A program made the position numbers and the translations under genes. Below the pieces are notes generated by a model. That model saw nothing but the letters and a program-made list of their open reading frames with translations, ran no database searches and had not been told where the DNA came from. A DNA stretch of 64,000 nt from Curtobacterium sp. 458 (GTDB taxonomy: Bacteria > Actinomycetota > Actinomycetes > Actinomycetales > Microbacteriaceae): positions 2,875,987 through 2,939,986 of the forward strand of contig NZ_CP129104.1 in the NCBI RefSeq assembly GCF_030406605.1. The letters run 5' to 3'. Positions 59,781-64,000 of the stretch are shown here, piece by piece (position 1 is the first letter of the stretch; each line of letters begins with the position of its first letter).

Positions 59781-61340
59781 ATGACCGACACCACCCTCGT
59801 CGCTCCCCAGACCACCGCAGCACCCCTCCGCGAGGTCGGCGCGCTGATCCGCGGTGCCCGCAAGGGCCGCGGCATGACCCAGGCGCAGCTCGCCGAACGC
59901 GTCGGCACGAGCCAGAGCGCGATCAACCGCATCGAGCAGGGCGGGCAGAACCTCAGCCTCGAGATGCTCACCCGGATCAGTGACGCGCTGGACCAGCAGA
60001 TCGTGTCGATCGGCGGCGCCCCGCAGCGCGCGCACCTCCGCGTCCAGGGCGGACGGAAGCTCAGCGGGTCGATCGCGGTCAACTCGTCGAAGAACGCCGC
60101 CGTCGCGCTCCTCTGTGCCTCGCTCCTCAACCGCGGAGTCACGCGCCTGCACAAGGTCGCGCGCATCGTCGAGGTCGACCGGATCATCGACGTCCTCCGC
60201 AGCCTCGGCGCGAGCGTCACGTGGTCGGAGGACGGCGAGGTGCTCGAGATCGTCGCCCCGTCGGACCTCCGCCTCGACGCGATCGACGCCGACGCCGCCC
60301 GCCGCACCCGCAGCGTGCTCATGTTCCTCGGCCCGCTGAGCGGTCGGTTCGACGCGTTCCGCCTGCCCTACGCCGGCGGCTGCGACCTCGGCACGCGCAC
60401 GGTCGAGCCGCACCTCATCGCGCTCCGCCCGTTCGGGGTCGACGTCGAGGCCACGAACGGCTGGTACGAGGTCGACGTGGCGAACAAGGACGTCCCGACG
60501 AAGTCCATCGTGCTCACCGAGCGCGGCGACACCGTGACCGAGAACGCGATCCTCGCCGCCGCTGCCCGCGACGGCGTGACGACGATCCGCAACGCCAGCC
60601 CGAACTACATGGTGCAGGACCTCTGCTTCTTCCTCGAGCTCCTGGGCGTGCAGGTCGAGGGCATCGGCACGACCACGCTCCGCATCACCGGCCGCAGCGT
60701 CATCGACGAGGTCGTGGACTACTGGCCGAGCGAGGACCCGGTCGAGGCGATGAGCCTCCTCACCGCGGGCATCGTCACCGGGTCCACGCTCACCGTGACG
60801 CGCGCGCCGATCGAATTCCTCGAGATCGAGCTCGCGACCCTCGCCGAGATGGGCCTCCGCTTCGACGTCTCCGAGGAGTACGACGCCGCGAACGGTCGCA
60901 CCCGACTCGTCGACATCACGGTGCACCCGTCCGAGCTGCACGCCCCGATCGACAAGATCCACGCGATGCCGTTCCCGGGGCTCAACATCGACAACCTGCC
61001 CTTCTTCGTCGTCATCGCGGCCTGCGCGAACGGCACGACGCTCGTCCACGACTGGGTGTACGAGGGCCGGGCGATCCACCTGCTCGACCTCACCCGGCTC
61101 GGCGCGAACGTCACGCTGCGCGACCCGCACCGCCTCGACGTCACGGGGCCGACGCACTTCTCCGGCGCCGAGGTCAGCTGCCCGCCGGCGCTCCGCCCCG
61201 CGGTCGTGATCCTGCTCGCCATGCTCGCCGCGAAGGGCGAGAGCGTCCTCCGCAACGTCGGCATCATCGCCCGCGGCTACGAGGGCCTGCAGGAGCGGCT
61301 CAACTCGCTCGGCGCGTCGATCGAGACGTTCCACGACTGA
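59781..61340 (+). CDS. murA: XRE-MurA fusion: UDP-N-acetylglucosamine 1-carboxyvinyltransferase with HTH domain
   Basis: MurA transfers enolpyruvate from PEP to UDP-GlcNAc, the first committed step of peptidoglycan synthesis. The 519-residue protein has an N-terminal XRE helix-turn-helix (about 18-75; GMTQAQLAERVGTSQSAINR, IEQGGQNLSLEML) and a complete MurA domain (about 90-519). The catalytic Cys201 is in AGGCDLGTRTVEPH, and the lysine/asparagine motif is NSSKNAA. ATG 59781 lies 7 bases after a -10-like TAGCGT, which suggests a leaderless mRNA. The fusion implies that the enzyme, or its HTH part, binds DNA. It may be the main MurA or a second copy. Confidence 0.9.
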   Translation: MTDTTLVAPQTTAAPLREVGALIRGARKGRGMTQAQLAERVGTSQSAINRIEQGGQNLSLEMLTRISDALDQQIVSIGGAPQRAHLRVQGGRKLSGSIAVNSSKNAAVALLCASLLNRGVTRLHKVARIVEVDRIIDVLRSLGASVTWSEDGEVLEIVAPSDLRLDAIDADAARRTRSVLMFLGPLSGRFDAFRLPYAGGCDLGTRTVEPHLIALRPFGVDVEATNGWYEVDVANKDVPTKSIVLTERGDTVTENAILAAAARDGVTTIRNASPNYMVQDLCFFLELLGVQVEGIGTTTLRITGRSVIDEVVDYWPSEDPVEAMSLLTAGIVTGSTLTVTRAPIEFLEIELATLAEMGLRFDVSEEYDAANGRTRLVDITVHPSELHAPIDKIHAMPFPGLNIDNLPFFVVIAACANGTTLVHDWVYEGRAIHLLDLTRLGANVTLRDPHRLDVTGPTHFSGAEVSCPPALRPAVVILLAMLAAKGESVLRNVGIIARGYEGLQERLNSLGASIETFHD

Positions 61341-61374
61341 GCCGCGTGGGCTGCGGTCGCCGACGTGACCGGAT

Positions 61375-61422
61375 GACGGACGGGAGGCACGGTGCCAGCT
61401 GGCACGGTGCCTCCCGTCCGTC
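61375..61422. terminator. Bidirectional terminator, palindrome family copy F
   Basis: Two 23-base arms with one mismatch (61375-61397 and 61400-61422) meet at AGCT. It separates the convergent murA and SDR genes, and starts 34 bp after the murA stop. Confidence 0.8.
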
Positions 61423-61423
61423 G

Positions 61424-62188
61424 TCAGCCGCGTCCGACGAACGGCATGGCCGTCGGCATGATCGTGAGGGCCGGCACGTTCGTGCCGGCCGGCAGGCCCG
61501 CCATGTACGCGACCGCGCGACCGGTCTCCGCGACGTCCATCGTCGGTTCGCTGCGGGTGGAGCCGTCGGCCTGGAGGGTGCCGGACGCTGCGCCGGACCC
61601 CATCGACGTGGCGGCGTTGCCGATGTCGATCTGCCCGCACGCGATGCCGAACGGGCGGCCGTCGAGCTGGAGCTGCTTCGTCAGCCCGGCGATGCCGTGC
61701 TTCGCGACCGTGTACGGTGCGGACAGCGGCCGCGGTGCGTGCGCGGAGATCGACCCGTTGTTGATGATCCGACCGCCCTGCGGGGTCTGCGTCCGCATCA
61801 CCCGGAACGCCTCGCGGGCGCAGAGGAACGCGCCGGTGAGGGTCACCGACAGGACCGAGGACCACGTGTCGAGCGTCAGTTCGTCGAACGGCGTCGCTGG
61901 CGCGCCGGTGCCGGCGTTGTTGAACAGCAGGTCGACGCGGCCGAAGCGGTCCACGGTCTCGTCGAACAGTCGTCGCACGTCGGCCTCCACCGACACGTCG
62001 GCGACCACGGGGACGATGCGCGACGACTGCGCGGCGACCTCCGCGAGCGGCTCGGGCCGGCGTCCGGCGACCACGACCGTCCAGCCGTCGGCTGCCAGCG
62101 CCAGGGCTGCTGCTCGGCCGATCCCGCTCCCGCCCCCGGTGACGATCGCGGTGCGCTCGGGGCGGTCGGTGGTGGCATCGTCGCTCAT
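61424..62188 (-). CDS. Classical short-chain dehydrogenase/reductase
   Basis: The 254-residue protein is a classical SDR: cofactor loop [14 protein letters not shown] motif, catalytic Ser in [10 protein letters not shown] and YTVAKHG with the Tyr/Lys pair. The C-terminal third is typical of oxidoreductases acting on sugars or hydroxy acids. ATG 62188 is the first start of the conserved part. It lies 24 bp after the carbohydrate ABC permease gene on the same strand, so it may oxidise or reduce the imported sugar (inference). Confidence 0.87.
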   Translation of the reverse strand: MSDDATTDRPERTAIVTGGGSGIGRAAALALAADGWTVVVAGRRPEPLAEVAAQSSRIVPVVADVSVEADVRRLFDETVDRFGRVDLLFNNAGTGAPATPFDELTLDTWSSVLSVTLTGAFLCAREAFRVMRTQTPQGGRIINNGSISAHAPRPLSAPYTVAKHGIAGLTKQLQLDGRPFGIACGQIDIGNAATSMGSGAASGTLQADGSTRSEPTMDVAETGRAVAYMAGLPAGTNVPALTIMPTAMPFVGRG

Positions 62189-62211
62189 GCCCGCACGCTA
62201 CCGCGCCGCCG

Positions 62212-63105
62212 TCACTTGATCGCACCCTTGGCGATGTCGCCGATGAACTGCCGGGCGCCGATGAGGAACACCACGAGCAGGGGCAGCACCGAGAGCAGCG
62301 CCCCGGCCATCACCATGCTGTAGTTGTTCGCGAACGTCGTGTTGAGCTGCGCCATCGCCACCTGCAGCGTGAGGTGGTTCGGGTCGTTCAGGACGATGAG
62401 CGGCCACAGGTAGTCGTTCCACGAGCCGATGAACGTGAAGATGCCGAGGAAGCCCAGGCCCGGCCGGATCAGCGGGATGCACACGGTCCACCACTGCCGG
62501 AAGAACCCCGCGCCGTCGATGACCGCGGCGTCCATCAGCTCGTCGGGGATGCTCGACAGGATGTACTGCCGGAGCCAGAAGATGCCGAACGCGTTCGCGG
62601 CGGCAGGGACGATGAGGGCCTGCAGGTGCCCGACCCAGCCGAGGTTCGTCATGGTGATGAACTGCGGGATGATCGAGAGCTGCATCGGGAGCATGAAGGT
62701 CACGAGCACGATCGTGAAGAGGGTCTTCCGCAGCGGGAAGTCGAACTTCGCGAACGTGAACGCGGCGAGCGAGTCGAAGAACAGCACGAGCACCGTGACG
62801 CTCACGGACACGATCACCGTGTTGAGCAGCGCCCCGCCGAAGTCAATCTTGTCGAACACCTCGCCGATGTTCTGGAACAGCCAGGGCCCGGGGACGAACA
62901 CCGGCGGCGACTTGTAGATGTCGCTCGTGGTGTTGCTGGCCATCACGAACAGCCAGTACAGCGGGAAGATCGAGACCACGGCACCGATCGTGAGCAGCGT
63001 GTAGAGCACGACGCGCGAGGCACCGGGGCCGCGGCGGCGCCGCCGCGTGACCGTCGTGCGGCTCGGAGTCTGGGTGGACGTCGTCGGTCGGGTCAGGACG
63101 GTCAT
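62212..63105 (-). CDS. Carbohydrate ABC transporter permease, MalG type
   Basis: The 297-residue membrane protein has six helices and the EAA loop DELMDAAVIDGAGFFRQWWT, which contacts the ATPase. The first helix is preceded by a Thr/Arg-rich tail. The C-terminal FIGARQFIGDIAKGAIK is a typical MalG ending. ATG 63105 overlaps the stop of the MalF-type gene. The ATPase and binding protein are not within the window; the binding protein gene is probably upstream of the MalF-type gene, beyond base 64000. Confidence 0.93.
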   Translation of the reverse strand: MTVLTRPTTSTQTPSRTTVTRRRRRGPGASRVVLYTLLTIGAVVSIFPLYWLFVMASNTTSDIYKSPPVFVPGPWLFQNIGEVFDKIDFGGALLNTVIVSVSVTVLVLFFDSLAAFTFAKFDFPLRKTLFTIVLVTFMLPMQLSIIPQFITMTNLGWVGHLQALIVPAAANAFGIFWLRQYILSSIPDELMDAAVIDGAGFFRQWWTVCIPLIRPGLGFLGIFTFIGSWNDYLWPLIVLNDPNHLTLQVAMAQLNTTFANNYSMVMAGALLSVLPLLVVFLIGARQFIGDIAKGAIK

Positions 63106-64000
63106 GCGCGTGCCTCTTCCTTGCGACCGGCCGTGAAGCGCCAGCTGATGATCGTGAAGACGACCACGATGAGGAACACGCCCCACGCGATGGCCGCGCC
63201 GTACCCGAAGCGGTTGAAGCCGAAGGCCTGCTGGTAGAAGTACAGGACCATCGTCAGGCCGCCCTGGCCCGCGCCGCCGCTGTTCGTCGAGCCGGCCGTC
63301 GTGGTGAGGACCTGCGCCTCGGTGAAGCTCTGCAGGCCCGTGATGGTGCTGACGACGAGGACGAAGATCACCGTGGGCCGCAGGAGCGGCAGCGTGATCG
63401 AGAAGAAGCTGCGGAAGGCCCCGGCACCGTCGATCTTCGCGGCCTCGTAGACCTCGCCGCCGATGGACTGCATGCCGGCGAGGAAGATGATCGCGTTGTA
63501 CCCGGTCCACTGGTACGTGATGAGGAGCGAGACGGTGACCTGGATGCCGAACGGGGTGCTCAGCCACGGCACCGCCGGGAGCCCGATGGCGTGCAGCAGC
63601 GTGTTGGCGAGCCCGAAGTTCTGCCCGAAGATCGAGCCGAAGAGCACGGCCATCGCCACGACCGACGTGATGTTCGGGATGAAGTAGGCGATGCGGAACG
63701 CGGTGCTGTAGCGGACCGCCGAGTTGAGCATCGCGGCGATGACGATCGCGATGACGAGCATCGGGAAGGTCGACAGCGCGAAGATGACGAAGGTGTTCCG
63801 GATGGAGAGGTAGAACGTCGGGTCGGTGAAGAGCTTCTGGAAGTTCTCGAGACCGACCCAAGTGGGGTCGCCCAGCCCGTTCCAGTCCTGGAACGAGAGC
63901 ACGAGCGAGTACATCGTCGGGTAGAGCCCGAAGACGAGGAACAGGACGAAGAAGGGGGCGACCGCGAGGTACATCGGCCAGGTGCGGCGGATGCCCCGCC
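63102..64000 (-). CDS. Carbohydrate ABC transporter permease, MalF type, 5' end beyond window
   Basis: The frame is open to base 64000 with RGIRRTWP before the first in-window ATG at 63974, and this basic stretch is normal for the cytoplasmic N-terminus of MalF proteins. The true start therefore lies outside. Six helices are seen. The EAA loop is GEVYEAAKIDGAGAFRSFFS. It precedes and overlaps the MalG-type gene. The sugar carried is unknown. Confidence 0.9.
   Translation of the reverse strand, partial: RGIRRTWPMYLAVAPFFVLFLVFGLYPTMYSLVLSFQDWNGLGDPTWVGLENFQKLFTDPTFYLSIRNTFVIFALSTFPMLVIAIVIAAMLNSAVRYSTAFRIAYFIPNITSVVAMAVLFGSIFGQNFGLANTLLHAIGLPAVPWLSTPFGIQVTVSLLITYQWTGYNAIIFLAGMQSIGGEVYEAAKIDGAGAFRSFFSITLPLLRPTVIFVLVVSTITGLQSFTEAQVLTTTAGSTNSGGAGQGGLTMVLYFYQQAFGFNRFGYGAAIAWGVFLIVVVFTIISWRFTAGRKEEARA

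Overview
The window is high-GC, gene-dense DNA with many GTG starts and 4-base start/stop overlaps. It carries a Gram-positive actinobacterial flagellar export operon ending in csrA, a MurA with an N-terminal XRE helix-turn-helix, and ECF sigma/anti-sigma and class F sortase genes. This fits a motile member of the Microbacteriaceae, with Curtobacterium or a close relative as my best guess (inference from gene content, not a database match).

Layout. 1-8944: a glycan locus with heptose-type enzymes: a GT4 (cut by the window edge), gmhA, two different hldE genes, a classical SDR, a GT9 heptosyltransferase-like protein, an aldehyde dehydrogenase and a GT2. 9023-11249: a secreted PhoA-type alkaline phosphatase with a convincing PHO box, then a stand-alone SIP-domain protein. 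11276-19334 (minus): a dipeptide-type ABC importer operon that also encodes a CocE-type hydrolase and a TetR regulator; a palindrome upstream of the first gene is a candidate operator. 19547-21194: a small molybdopterin oxidoreductase, an FNR-type reductase and a DUF6510 zinc-ribbon protein. 21484-32426: a stretch bracketed by two identical tRNA-Gly genes. It holds secreted GH16, a dispersin B-like GH20 with a lipoprotein, GH43 and a Hydin/FN3 protein, plus PAP2, DUF1232, DUF3592 and another membrane protein. 32112-32725: tRNA-Val(GAC), tRNA-Cys, tRNA-Gly (minus) and tRNA-Val(CAC) (plus).

32856-38550: jetA-jetB-jetC (MksF-MksE-MksB), an SMC-like condensin or Wadjet operon whose nuclease gene jetD is not present. 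The place where jetD would be expected holds an unusual tandem array of about 153-bp units built on a 14-bp inverted core. 39032-44648: small orphans, a POT peptide transporter, an acyl-CoA oxidase and a SatD-like regulator with a membrane partner behind paired operator-like palindromes. 44665-55311 (minus): flbD-motA-motB-fliM-fliN-fliO-fliP-fliQ-fliR-flhB-flhA-(FlhF-like)-csrA, almost without gaps. 55589-58551: DUF4397 surface protein, lipobox-bearing sortase, ECF sigma and anti-sigma. 58561-61340: an unknown gene and the XRE-MurA fusion. 61424-64000: an SDR and two carbohydrate ABC permeases, the last cut by the window edge.

No insertion sequence, prophage, CRISPR array or rRNA was recognised. 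A palindrome with arms GGACGGGAGGC/GCCTCCCGTCC recurs at gene ends at least six times and probably serves as a terminator.
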